Shown here: piece after piece, positions 16,507 through 24,019 of the stretch
How the letters are laid out: the number at the start of each line of letters is the position of its first letter
Numbering within the stretch: the first letter of the stretch is position 1
From: Novosphingobium sp. SG919
GTDB lineage: Bacteria > Pseudomonadota > Alphaproteobacteria > Sphingomonadales > Sphingomonadaceae
Length of the DNA stretch: 64,000 nt
Reading direction: 5' to 3'
NCBI RefSeq assembly: GCF_012932495.1
Contig: NZ_JABCNG010000001.1
Location: forward strand, 1,178,001 to 1,242,000
Position numbers and translations under genes: made by a program
The notes under the pieces: generated by a model
Database searches by the model: none
What the model saw: the letters and a program-made list of their open reading frames with translations, nothing else
Told to the model about the DNA's origin: nothing

Positions 16507-16997
16507 AGCGCGCCCTATTACATCTTCTGATCGCGGCATGTCTGTGGACATCCAGCATGGAGAGCGGACCCGCTTGGGCACGTCCTGCGCGGATCACCAC
16601 TCCGCCTCCTGGATCGCAATTGCGCACACAGATTCTCGACGCGCTTCGCTCATCGGACTTTCCTGATATCCGCTTCATTGTCCATGTGCTGCACGTCGCC
16701 CAAGGCAAAGGCTCTGTCCTCGCCTTTGCATCGGTCGAACCTTCACACGGTGGCTCTGACGGGCAATTTGGCGATTTCATTCTCGAGAACAGGCGCGGCT
16801 GGCACGTAATCTGGGGGATCACGGCAGGTGGTTCGAACAGTTGCGCACGGCTTGCGGCCCATTACGCTTCCGCGATCCGCCTCTTGGTCGCACAAGGCGT
16901 GGACCCAGACGCGCTCTATCCGGGGCTCATGTCCAATTACCGTCGCGAAGAAGCCGGCGCCAGGGATCCGAACTGCAACGATGTCGGAGACATTTGA
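16503..16997 (+). CDS. Exported hypothetical protein
   Basis: 164 residues, unknown family. The N-terminus MKRALLHLLIAACLWTSSME looks like a signal peptide with cleavage near GPAWA-RPAR. The mature part contains RTQILDALRSSDFPDIRFIV, VLHVAQGKGSVLAFASVEP and GRGWHVIWGITAGG-like segments and two Cys residues (NSCARL, DPNCND) that could form a disulphide in the periplasm. It is the last gene of the ankyrin-DUF3142 unit, overlapping the upstream stop by four bases. Its function is not known. The shared export signal with the ankyrin protein suggests that the two act in the same compartment; that is inference. Confidence 0.6.
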   Translation: MKRALLHLLIAACLWTSSMESGPAWARPARITTPPPGSQLRTQILDALRSSDFPDIRFIVHVLHVAQGKGSVLAFASVEPSHGGSDGQFGDFILENRRGWHVIWGITAGGSNSCARLAAHYASAIRLLVAQGVDPDALYPGLMSNYRREEAGARDPNCNDVGDI

Positions 16998-17174
16998 GCT
17001 GTGCCAGTTCAGGGGCGCTTTGCGATCAACGCTCGACATGGCCTCCCAACGCGCCAGGCGTGCGCGGGGAGGTACTATGACCGGGCACAGAGAGCACCTT
17101 AGTGCGCCCGAACGGTCCACGCGGGCGCGACTGGATCGCGCGCTTGTGTCGTGGCGGAACGAAATCGGAACTTC

Positions 17175-17999
17175 ATGCGCAAGCTTCTCTCACTGTTCGG
17201 CGCGGGAAAACGGGATGGGGAGACACCGCGTGTTCCCGATCCGAGCGAGGGCGATCATTCGACCGGCCCGGACAATGGACCTGCCGTTTTCGCGCCGCAG
17301 AACCCCCTTGAAGAGGCACTGGTTCGTGCATCGAGCGTCATCGAGGCGCGGACCGAATTTATCCGCGTACTGATGGAGTCCGATCTGATTTTCGCGACGC
17401 CGCAGCCCGATGGCTTAGAGAGTGACGAGGACGCCTCGGAGTTGCTGCAGATTCTCAACGTGCCGTTCGACGATGGCACGACCGTTCCTGCGGTCTTCAC
17501 TTCCGTAGTGCGCGTAATCGAAGCTTTCGGTCCCGACGTCGGTCATGTGGCGCTGCAGGGGAGGGACGCGCTCAGAATTCTTGCGACCGACGGCGCCGTT
17601 CTGAACCCGGCATCGACCTATGGTGTTGCTTGGTCGCCAGAAGACCTTACCGCCTTGCTCGGCATGCCGGTGCCGCGCACCATCGAATCCCCGACCCAGG
17701 TCATGCTCGCAACGCCATCGCAGCAGCCCCAGGCACTAATCGACCGGATCCGCGCCATTGTCGATTCCGAGCCCCGCATCGAGGCAGCATGGCTTGCCTT
17801 GGCGGCCTGGCCCGATGCCGATGGACATAGCTGGTATCTCGACGTGCGAACCGCCGCTCCGCGCGAAGCCATCGCGCCGCTGTTCACGGGAGTCGGCAAA
17901 GCCGGAGAGACCGAAGGCATGGCGCTCGATATCATTTTCCGGACCGCTGACCAGGAGCCCGGCAGCGGTATTGAGATCAAGCCATTAGCGGCACGATGA
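17175..17999 (+). CDS. SseB-family protein
   Basis: 274 residues resembling SseB (enhanced serine sensitivity) proteins. The SseB N-terminal domain is visible from about residue 45: NPLEEALVRASSVIEARTEF, FIRVLMESDLIFATP, then VPAVFTSVVRVIEAFG, and GRDALRILATDGAVLNP. The SseB C-terminal domain follows with LATPSQQPQALIDRIRAIV and EAAWLALAAWPD. Members of this group are often found near secretion or toxin-immunity genes, but the molecular role is poorly known. I chose ATG 17175 (MRKLLSLFGAGKR); a GTG at 17151 in frame is an alternative. The stop overlaps the next ATG. Confidence 0.75.
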   Translation: MRKLLSLFGAGKRDGETPRVPDPSEGDHSTGPDNGPAVFAPQNPLEEALVRASSVIEARTEFIRVLMESDLIFATPQPDGLESDEDASELLQILNVPFDDGTTVPAVFTSVVRVIEAFGPDVGHVALQGRDALRILATDGAVLNPASTYGVAWSPEDLTALLGMPVPRTIESPTQVMLATPSQQPQALIDRIRAIVDSEPRIEAAWLALAAWPDADGHSWYLDVRTAAPREAIAPLFTGVGKAGETEGMALDIIFRTADQEPGSGIEIKPLAAR

Positions 18000-18181
18000 T
18001 CCACCAGCGGCGGGCATCGGAACAGGGGACGTCACAGATGCTAACGCAGGGTGATCCTCATGAAAGTGACCGGCTTGAATGGACGGAGGCCGGACAGGAT
18101 CCTTTCGGCGACGAGGAGCTCGATGAAGGGGCCGCGATGGAAGCCCGCTTCGCGGCCGAAGACAATCTCGACCTTGCCTGA
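17996..18181 (+). CDS. Small acidic hypothetical protein
   Basis: 61 residues if started at the ATG that overlaps the SseB-like gene stop; an internal ATG at 18038 would give 47 residues (MLTQGDPHESDRLEWTEAGQ). The sequence is strongly acidic after residue 25 (DPFGDEELDEGAAMEARFAA). No family is recognised. The four-base overlap with the gene before supports translation. Such small acidic partners can be binding or chaperone-like proteins, but nothing here shows that. Confidence 0.45.
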   Translation: MIHQRRASEQGTSQMLTQGDPHESDRLEWTEAGQDPFGDEELDEGAAMEARFAAEDNLDLA

Positions 18182-18202
18182 TCTGCGATTCTAAAGGGGG
18201 AC

Positions 18203-19183
18203 CTAGCGTGCGAGCATTTTTCGCAAACTAGCCGCTTTGCGTTTGACGCCTACCGCAGGATCATTTCGCAGGGCGTCTTCATAGTCTCGAAGCGCCTCTG
18301 CCAGCTGCCCCTCGGCCTCAAAAACTTCTCCGCGTACTCGCAGAGCTCTGGCCCGACTGCGATCGCCATGGGCCTTCGAGACCGCTGCCTCCAGACCGGT
18401 CATCAGCACATCGCGGGTGACGGCGGAATGTCCTTTTGCAATCTGCTTGATTGCACTTTCGATCACCCAGAGATTTCCGGATGCAATTCGCTCGCTGCTC
18501 CACTCGTCCCGATTGAGGAATTCCCCTGTCAGCGAATAGCGAGCGCAGCAGCCGTCCCGATAGACCAACTCGATGCTTTGGCCATCGTAAGCAAAGCGAT
18601 AGCTATCGGCCCATCCAGACGGAGCCTGCCAGGACGCAAGTTCCAGAGCCTCGACGAGATAGAACACCACCAGAATGGCATTGTCTGGCCCCTCGGCATG
18701 GCAGGTCTGGCAGACCGCGAGGCTGCCGTCCTCGCTCAAGCCGTTGTTCAATAAGTTCGCGTTGAATTCACGCGCCAGGATCACCTCGCCGGTTGCAGCG
18801 TAAGCAAGGAAGCGGCCTTTCAGACCCTCGCCAAACCGCCAATCGTTGATGATGAAGGTCCCGTTGTTGGCGACCTTGCCATCGTTGGGGCGTTCCGCCC
18901 GCCCGTCAGCCGTCAGGACACCATTCTTGAGGAGCAAGTAGCGGCCATAGCCCGAGTCCCTATACCCACCACGAGTGCCGCCCTGATCGCGATCAGACCA
19001 CGCAAGGACGTAACGCTGATCCGGCGAACGTGATGCGCTCCCGAAAAAGTCCAGCTCGCGGATCGAAATGAATGAGTCGTCGTCACCGAAGGGTTCCATC
19101 TCGATCGCAGATGACTGCGCAGCTTCGTTCTCTGTTCTGGGGGCAGTGGAGCTGCCAAAAAACCGCCGAAGCCAGCCTATCAT
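18203..19183 (-). CDS. Hypothetical protein with beta-rich domain and TPR-like tail
   Basis: 326 residues, not recognised as a named family. The start MIGWLRRFFGSS is followed by an acidic linker, then a repetitive beta-rich region with features of WD-like propellers: SPDQRYVLAWSDRDQGG, GRYLLLKNGVLTADG, VANNGTFIINDWRFGEGL, LSEDGSLAVCQTC. The last 80 residues are helical with a TPR-like pair (RARALRVRGEVFEAEGQLAE, then ALRDYEDALRNDP). No signal peptide, so probably cytosolic. It is convergent with the SseB-like pair, with a 21-base gap. The same N-terminal design (a short WLRRFFG-type start followed by a linker) also occurs in the SseB-like protein, suggesting shared ancestry or a shared partner; this is speculative. 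Confidence 0.6.
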   Translation of the reverse strand: MIGWLRRFFGSSTAPRTENEAAQSSAIEMEPFGDDDSFISIRELDFFGSASRSPDQRYVLAWSDRDQGGTRGGYRDSGYGRYLLLKNGVLTADGRAERPNDGKVANNGTFIINDWRFGEGLKGRFLAYAATGEVILAREFNANLLNNGLSEDGSLAVCQTCHAEGPDNAILVVFYLVEALELASWQAPSGWADSYRFAYDGQSIELVYRDGCCARYSLTGEFLNRDEWSSERIASGNLWVIESAIKQIAKGHSAVTRDVLMTGLEAAVSKAHGDRSRARALRVRGEVFEAEGQLAEALRDYEDALRNDPAVGVKRKAASLRKMLAR

Positions 19184-19263
19184 GTATCACTCCTGCCAAT
19201 GCACGCCGATGGTCTCGTGCATAGGGGTCTGGCCAGTTCATCGGAACGGCGCTGTGTTGGCGA

Positions 19264-19530
19264 TCAATCTTGTGTCAGATCTTCGATGTCGATGGTGATG
19301 TACGGTTCCGAGCCCACCGGCCGGACCGGTCGACCAAGGGCCTTGCGAAAAGCTGCCTGGACGATGCGGTCGTGATGCTCGTCCATCCAACCCACGAAAT
19401 CCGAGCGATCGCGTAATGGGCGACCGATGATCGCCTCGACCGTGGTTCGATAGACCCGACCGTGGACCGCGGGGATCAAGGCATCGGGCTCGTCTTCGAT
19501 CTCCAGATAGTCGGGGCAGGGGTAATGCAA
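19264..19530 (-). CDS. Hypothetical protein (start uncertain)
   Basis: A conserved-looking core of 88 residues starts at a TTG (19530): HYPCPDYLEIEDEPDALIPA, then GRVYRTTVEAIIGRPLRDRS and HHDRIVQAAFRKALGRPVRP, ending YITIDIEDLTQD. The open frame continues upstream to 19788, but that part reads as arginine-rich noise and runs into a hairpin, so I do not include it. The core resembles small stand-alone proteins with a beta-hairpin and helix (DUF1488-like in outline), but I cannot assign a family. It is on the same strand as the preceding propeller-like gene, 80 bases upstream of it. Confidence 0.45.
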   Translation of the reverse strand: MHYPCPDYLEIEDEPDALIPAVHGRVYRTTVEAIIGRPLRDRSDFVGWMDEHHDRIVQAAFRKALGRPVRPVGSEPYITIDIEDLTQD

Positions 19531-19734
19531 GGAACTCGCTCCGTTGTTCGCGATATGCTCACCATGATTCGAGTTGGTCTTGCCGAGCCTGGCGCAACCT
19601 CCTCGCGCTAACAACCGATTACGCCATTGCCTGTCTTCGTACGCCAGACTTGGCTTGGCACCGAAGTCTGTTGCGCGCCGCTGACCCGACCTCGCCCTAA
19701 GACCATAAGCAGGGCGCAGAGGGAGCGAGCTCGT

Positions 19735-19775
19735 CTCTCCACCTGGTCGGGGGAGCTGCCCGACCAGGTGGAGAG
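19735..19775. terminator. Perfect 17-bp inverted repeat downstream of the TonB receptor unit
   Basis: CTCTCCACCTGGTCGGG (19735-19751) pairs with its exact complement at 19759-19775 around a seven-base loop. It lies 53 bases past the stop of the minus-strand DUF6607 gene and is the natural transcription end of that unit. On the plus strand it is followed by TTT. The 19531-19828 stretch holds no gene that I can support. Confidence 0.6.
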
Positions 19776-19828
19776 TTTGCCGCAGCACAAGGGAGTGGAT
19801 GAGGCGCTTGCCGGGAAGATGAACCCAA

Positions 19829-20803
19829 TCAAAGCGTGCGGGTGTTCTCGGCGATCAGTTTTCGCGCGGCAACGGTGGCCTTTGCCGTATTCGTCTTGCC
19901 AGTCCGGATGTCGTCAGCCAGCGCCATGAGCCGGGCACTGATCACGGTGCCGGTCTCGGCCTCCTCCTGCACGCCGATCCCCCCTTTCTCCTTCGCCACG
20001 CGGTCCCATTCGGCCCGCACGGCGGCCCAATAGTCCTTTGTGGCGGCCCAGTAGTCGTCGGCAGCCTTCACGTTGTAGCCATCGAATTTCGTGTAGGTGT
20101 TGAGGACATATTCCTGGACGATCGGTGCGAGCTTGCCGTTCTTCGGCCCGAGCTTGGTATTGTCCTGCCAGTGGATCCAGCCATCGGGGGTGATCTGGTG
20201 GCGGTTGATCGCAAGGTAGCGGTCATAGACCGGGTGGCGCACGGCATCGCGCCGGGCGAGCGGACGCCAGGTCCAGTTCGACCGCCAGCGGCGCACGCCG
20301 CCCTGCGTCTCGAACTGGCCCCATCCGCCATAACGCGGGCTGTCATCGACCTGATAGACGGTCTGCGACCAGCGGCCGGTCCGCATCTTCTCCGGCACGT
20401 CTTCCCACTTCCAGGTGTTGGTATCGGCGTAGACCAGCACGCGCGCCGGCTCATACTCCCAGTCCTGGCGCCAGTGCTTGACGACCATTTCCTTGCCATC
20501 GGCATTCACGACGAGGAGGTGCTGGAGGACTATCCTGCGCCCCGTGTCGTCGATTACCCGGACGGATTCGAACCCGCCGGAGGTCTTCTTGTCGATTGGC
20601 GTGTAGCCAGGATCCCAGCGGGTGGATTCCTGCATGTCGAAGCGCACCTTGTAGTTGCCCGCCATGGCGAGAATGTCGGCGCGGTCCTCTTCGAACGTCG
20701 CAGCGGCCTGTTCTGCGGCAATCGGGGGATGGGCAAGCGCGGGGGCGGCGGTGCAGGCAAGGGCAAGCAGGCTGGCGCCCAACAAGGTCTTTAAGCGGTT
20801 CAT
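19829..20803 (-). CDS. DUF6607 family protein
   Basis: 324 residues with a signal peptide (MNRLKTLLGASLLALACTAA, cleavage near ALA-HPP). The mature protein has the DUF6607 pattern: DILAMAGNYKVRFDMQES, ESVRVIDDTGRRIVLQHLL, VVKHWRQDWEYEP, WSQTVYQVDDSPRYGGWGQF and RRDAVRHPVYDRYLAINRHQ. In sphingomonads and some other bacteria this family is encoded directly after a heme/iron-type TonB receptor; here the start lies 20 bases after that gene's stop. The molecular role is unknown; an accessory function in iron or heme acquisition is inferred from the pairing and from the Fur-like box upstream. ATG 20803 is preceded by GGGAAGAACTCACC. Confidence 0.85.
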   Translation of the reverse strand: MNRLKTLLGASLLALACTAAPALAHPPIAAEQAAATFEEDRADILAMAGNYKVRFDMQESTRWDPGYTPIDKKTSGGFESVRVIDDTGRRIVLQHLLVVNADGKEMVVKHWRQDWEYEPARVLVYADTNTWKWEDVPEKMRTGRWSQTVYQVDDSPRYGGWGQFETQGGVRRWRSNWTWRPLARRDAVRHPVYDRYLAINRHQITPDGWIHWQDNTKLGPKNGKLAPIVQEYVLNTYTKFDGYNVKAADDYWAATKDYWAAVRAEWDRVAKEKGGIGVQEEAETGTVISARLMALADDIRTGKTNTAKATVAARKLIAENTRTL

Positions 20804-20823
20804 GGTGAGTTCTTCCCTGTTGA

Positions 20824-23103
20824 TCAGAAACGATAGCTGAGCGAGACGCTCGCGTTGCGGCCTGGCTGGGTATAGGCGTCGGTCACGGTCGAACTGGCGG
20901 CGAGCCCGCGCACGTCGCTCCACCAGGCATATTTCTTGTCGAGGATGTTGAAGATGCCGGCGCGCAGCGTCAGGTTTTCGAACGCCTTCACGAAAGCCGT
21001 GGCATCGAGGATCGTGAAGCTATCGGGCCGGTAGGCGCCCGCAGGGGCGCGGCTTTCTTCCTTCTGCGCCGCGTGGGTAAGCGTCAGCTGGCCACCAAAG
21101 CGCTCGGCCCGGTCGCGCCAGCCAATTCCCATGACCAGTTTCAGCGGATCGATCGACACCAGCGGACTCGAGACGCCGCCACGAATGCTGTCGCCCTTGG
21201 CCCAGGACAGGGCAAGCTGGCCGGTCAGCCCATTGCCGGCCGAGAGGTCGAGTTTGCCTTCCAGGCCCTTGATGCTGACCCGCGTGAGATTGATGTACTG
21301 GTAGATGATCGGATCGGCGACTGTGCCGGTGCCGCTGACAATCTCCTGGCTGATGAAGTTGTCATAGTGCCCGCTGAACCCCGTGACGCTCGCCACGACA
21401 TGCTGGCTCGACAAGCGCAGGCCGCCCTCGATCGTCTTGCTGGTTTCGGGCTTGAGACCGGGGTTGGGAATCGTGCGATAGGCGCCGAAGGGCGAGGTCG
21501 GGTTCTCGAAGAACTGGTTCACCTGGGAAGGCGCCGGCGCCTTGAAGCCATGGGCGTAGTTGGCGAAGAGACTGACGGGTCCGGTCAGTTTTACGACGGC
21601 GCCGATCTTGGGCGACAGGCGCGAGCCGCTTTGCCTGGCGGCAGCAAAACTGGCCAGCAGCGGGTCGGTCTGGGGGCGCAGGGCATAATGGTCAAAGCGC
21701 AGCGCCGGGTAGAGCTGGACGCGCCCGCCTGCGATCTGGATCCGGTCGGATAAATAGCCGCCCGCCAGGGTGAAGTCGGTGACCGGAAAGGCGCGGGTCG
21801 GGAAGACGTCGGGGGCGGTCGGCACGGTGCCGTCCCGCAGGCCCGTCTGCCGGGTGATCGAGGCATCGGCGCCCCAGGCCAACTGGTGCAGGAGAGGCCC
21901 GGTGGCAAAGTCGCTGCGGAACTCGGCCGCGCCGCCAAATACCCGGTTACGGAACACATTGAGCCGGGTCCGGTCGGCTGCGGTATTGCGATCCTCGGCC
22001 GTGAATTGGCGGTTCTCGCCGTCCTGCCAGTAGGCAGTGAGCTGGATGAAGTCGATCGCGCCTTCGGCTTCCTGCCGCCAGTCGAGGGCCACACGCTTGC
22101 GTTCGGTCGTGTCACGGGCCGTCAGTCCAATGACGCTGGTCGCGCTCGAGGCGACCGGTGCAATGCCGCTCAGCACGTTAGTGTTGACGATACCCTTCTC
22201 ATACTCGCCCGTCAGGCGAAGGCGGCTCGAGGGGCCGGTTTCAAGCGCGAGTTTGCCGAGGATCGCGTTCGATAGCGTGTCCTGCGGGTTTGGCGTGGCC
22301 CGGGTTGCATTGGGGGCGTCGTTCGTGCCCTGGTTGTCAAGTTCGTGACCATCCCGGCGCGTATAGGCGATCATGCCTGAGAGCGGGCCGCTGCGTGCGG
22401 CGAGTATTGCAGTCTCGCTGAATTCCCGGTCCGCCGAATCGTAGCTGGTGCGCAGCCGCCCGCCCACCTTGGCCTCGCCGCGCAGGAGGTCTGCCGGATC
22501 GGTGGTGGTGAAGCTGACCGCCCCGGCCAGACCGTCGCTGCCGTACAGCGCCGAGGCCGGGCCGCGCAGGATCTCGACCGACTTGATCAGGCCGAGATCG
22601 ACATAGTTTCCTCGGCCCGCCGATTGCGCCCCGAACTCGAAACCATCCGGAACCCGGACGCCATCGACCTGGATCAGGACGCGGTTGCCTTCAAGCCCGC
22701 GGATGTTGAAGCTGGAAGCGCCGTCGCGGCCGGTTGCGCCCAGCGCCGCGCCAAAACGGGCAGGGGACTGCCGGACGCTCACCCCTGGCTCGAACCGCAC
22801 CAGGTCCTTGATGTCCGAGACCATCTCGTCGGCCATTTGCTCATCGGTCTTGACGGTGACCAGCGCTGGCACGTCCTGCAGTTTGACCGGCGTGCGCGTT
22901 GCCGTGACGACGATCTGGTTCATCCGCTCAAGCCAGTAGTATCCATCATTGTCCTGCGCCTGGGCGGGACCGGATAGCAGCGCGAATGCCAGCGCCAGCG
23001 ATGCACAGGCCGGGCGGGCATGCAAGCCGGTGCGGTCTGCGAGCCTTGACCAGCGTGCGCAGCGACTTGCGTTCGAACAGATGTCTCCAGAGGGTGCCCC
23101 CAT
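20824..23103 (-). CDS. TonB-dependent receptor, hemoglobin/transferrin/lactoferrin type
   Basis: Outer-membrane active transporter, 759 residues. After a signal peptide (ALLSGPAQA-QDN, about residue 50) comes a TonB box region IVVTATRTPVKLQDVPALVT, the plug domain (FEPGVSVRQSPARFG, NIRGLEGNRVLIQVDGVRVP, LIKSVEILRGPASALYGSDG), and a 22-strand-type barrel ending PGRNASVSLSYRF with the terminal Phe needed for outer-membrane insertion. The plug pattern fits the heme/iron protein receptor group. I chose ATG 23103, with AAGGAAG upstream; the frame is open for 74 more codons but those cross the Fur-like palindrome. First gene of a two-gene unit with the DUF6607 gene. Probably iron-regulated. Confidence 0.9.
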   Translation of the reverse strand: MGAPSGDICSNASRCARWSRLADRTGLHARPACASLALAFALLSGPAQAQDNDGYYWLERMNQIVVTATRTPVKLQDVPALVTVKTDEQMADEMVSDIKDLVRFEPGVSVRQSPARFGAALGATGRDGASSFNIRGLEGNRVLIQVDGVRVPDGFEFGAQSAGRGNYVDLGLIKSVEILRGPASALYGSDGLAGAVSFTTTDPADLLRGEAKVGGRLRTSYDSADREFSETAILAARSGPLSGMIAYTRRDGHELDNQGTNDAPNATRATPNPQDTLSNAILGKLALETGPSSRLRLTGEYEKGIVNTNVLSGIAPVASSATSVIGLTARDTTERKRVALDWRQEAEGAIDFIQLTAYWQDGENRQFTAEDRNTAADRTRLNVFRNRVFGGAAEFRSDFATGPLLHQLAWGADASITRQTGLRDGTVPTAPDVFPTRAFPVTDFTLAGGYLSDRIQIAGGRVQLYPALRFDHYALRPQTDPLLASFAAARQSGSRLSPKIGAVVKLTGPVSLFANYAHGFKAPAPSQVNQFFENPTSPFGAYRTIPNPGLKPETSKTIEGGLRLSSQHVVASVTGFSGHYDNFISQEIVSGTGTVADPIIYQYINLTRVSIKGLEGKLDLSAGNGLTGQLALSWAKGDSIRGGVSSPLVSIDPLKLVMGIGWRDRAERFGGQLTLTHAAQKEESRAPAGAYRPDSFTILDATAFVKAFENLTLRAGIFNILDKKYAWWSDVRGLAASSTVTDAYTQPGRNASVSLSYRF

Positions 23104-23121
23104 CACTTCAATGCTTCCTTT

Positions 23122-23146
23122 GCTAATGCGAGTGATTCGCATTAGC
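23122..23146 (-). promoter_or_regulatory. Fur-box-like palindrome before the TonB receptor
   Basis: A perfect 10-bp inverted repeat GCTAATGCGA-GTGAT-TCGCATTAGC, with its edge 18 bases upstream of the receptor ATG. The core AATGCGAnTGATTCGCATT resembles iron-regulator (Fur) boxes of proteobacteria and fits the iron/heme receptor downstream. On the minus strand a weak promoter-like TTGACC (23177-23172) lies just upstream, so a bound repressor would sit at or just after the start of transcription. Confidence 0.65.
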
Positions 23147-23497
23147 TGAGCTAACGAGAGTGGGTTGTTGCGGTCAAGCGATCTTTGCCTGCACAAATCG
23201 GCGGCGCTTGCCTGAGCGTCGCAGGGAGCACGCGGCTGACGTCGGATTTCCAGGATCGCCGAGCGCTTCAGGACAGGCGGGTGCCTGATGGATCGATGCT
23301 CGCACCGCCGAATCGGCGCGGCCATGAGATCAAACCGGGTGTCCGGCGCGTCGGTTGAATCCGCCGTCTACGCTGCAGCCTGTCTTTGCACGCCAGCCTG
23401 CGACAGCCGCGAAGTCCTGTTGCTCGCGCCGGAAATTTGCGTCTCTTGATCGTCCTCGACAGCCGGGCGCCTCTCGTCCCGGTGAGGGGACCAACCT
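23147..23497. other. Intergenic region between the TonB receptor and the hfa-like operon
   Basis: About 350 bases between divergent genes. Apart from the weak receptor promoter at the left edge and GAGGGG near 23484 serving as ribosome site for the next gene, I see no gene, tRNA or strong hairpin. Short frames here have no coding character. Confidence 0.5.
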
Positions 23498-24019
23498 ATG
23501 CCAAAGCCATTTTTCCAAGCAGGCATCGCGGCCATCTTGCTCGCGCAGCCACTTCCCGCAGCAGCCAACAACCTCGGCGAGAACGGCGCATGGCAGTTTC
23601 GTTCGCCAACAGACCTGGCCAATCTGACTCTTGTGCTCGATGCGATCGAACGCAAACGGGCTGGTGGCTACGCAGCCCCGGCCTATACGACCACGATCGA
23701 GCGCCAGTTCAACTGCGGCATCACCGCGACCGCGCTGGGCAATTCGTCAGCCCAGACCGCGCTCGCCAACTCGCCGACCCTTGGCGGCCCCAGCTCATCT
23801 TCCCAAGGTAACGCGAACGACGCCGAGAATGGCCGCGGTGGCACCACATCGAGCGGTCAGACAAACAGCGGCACCGTCAATGCCTCGGCAAGCGGCGATG
23901 TCGGAGCCGCGATCAACGGCAGTCCCTATCAGGCCATCAACGCAACCCAGACCAATACAGGCGTGCAGACGGCCAACGTGACAGGTTCAACCGGCTGCTC
24001 CTTTGGGGCGCTCAACTGA
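23498..24019 (+). CDS. hfaA: HfaA-like holdfast anchor protein
   Basis: 173-residue exported protein, first of a three-gene unit that parallels Caulobacter hfaA-hfaB-hfaD. A signal peptide (AILLAQPLPAAA-NN) is followed by GAWQFRSPTDLANLTLVLDA and IERQFNCGITATALGNSSAQ, then a low-complexity Asn/Gly/Ser/Thr region, ending NVTGSTGCSFGALN. In Caulobacter, HfaA is a small surface protein with amyloid-like behaviour that anchors the polysaccharide holdfast. The single Cys in the middle and one near the C-terminus could form a disulphide. Its stop overlaps the hfaB ATG by one base. The name rests on context and composition, not on an alignment. Confidence 0.65.
   Translation: MPKPFFQAGIAAILLAQPLPAAANNLGENGAWQFRSPTDLANLTLVLDAIERKRAGGYAAPAYTTTIERQFNCGITATALGNSSAQTALANSPTLGGPSSSSQGNANDAENGRGGTTSSGQTNSGTVNASASGDVGAAINGSPYQAINATQTNTGVQTANVTGSTGCSFGALN

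Noticed and set aside
17077..17373. 98-codon frame with a good GGGGAGG site before the SseB-like gene
   Set aside because: It overlaps most of the first part of the SseB-like gene in another frame, and its composition after the first 40 codons is arginine/serine noise; the SseB frame has family motifs.
19531..19832. Upstream extension of the small minus-strand gene and a 74-codon frame
   Set aside because: Both cross the perfect 17-bp hairpin and have Arg/Ser-rich composition without ribosome sites.
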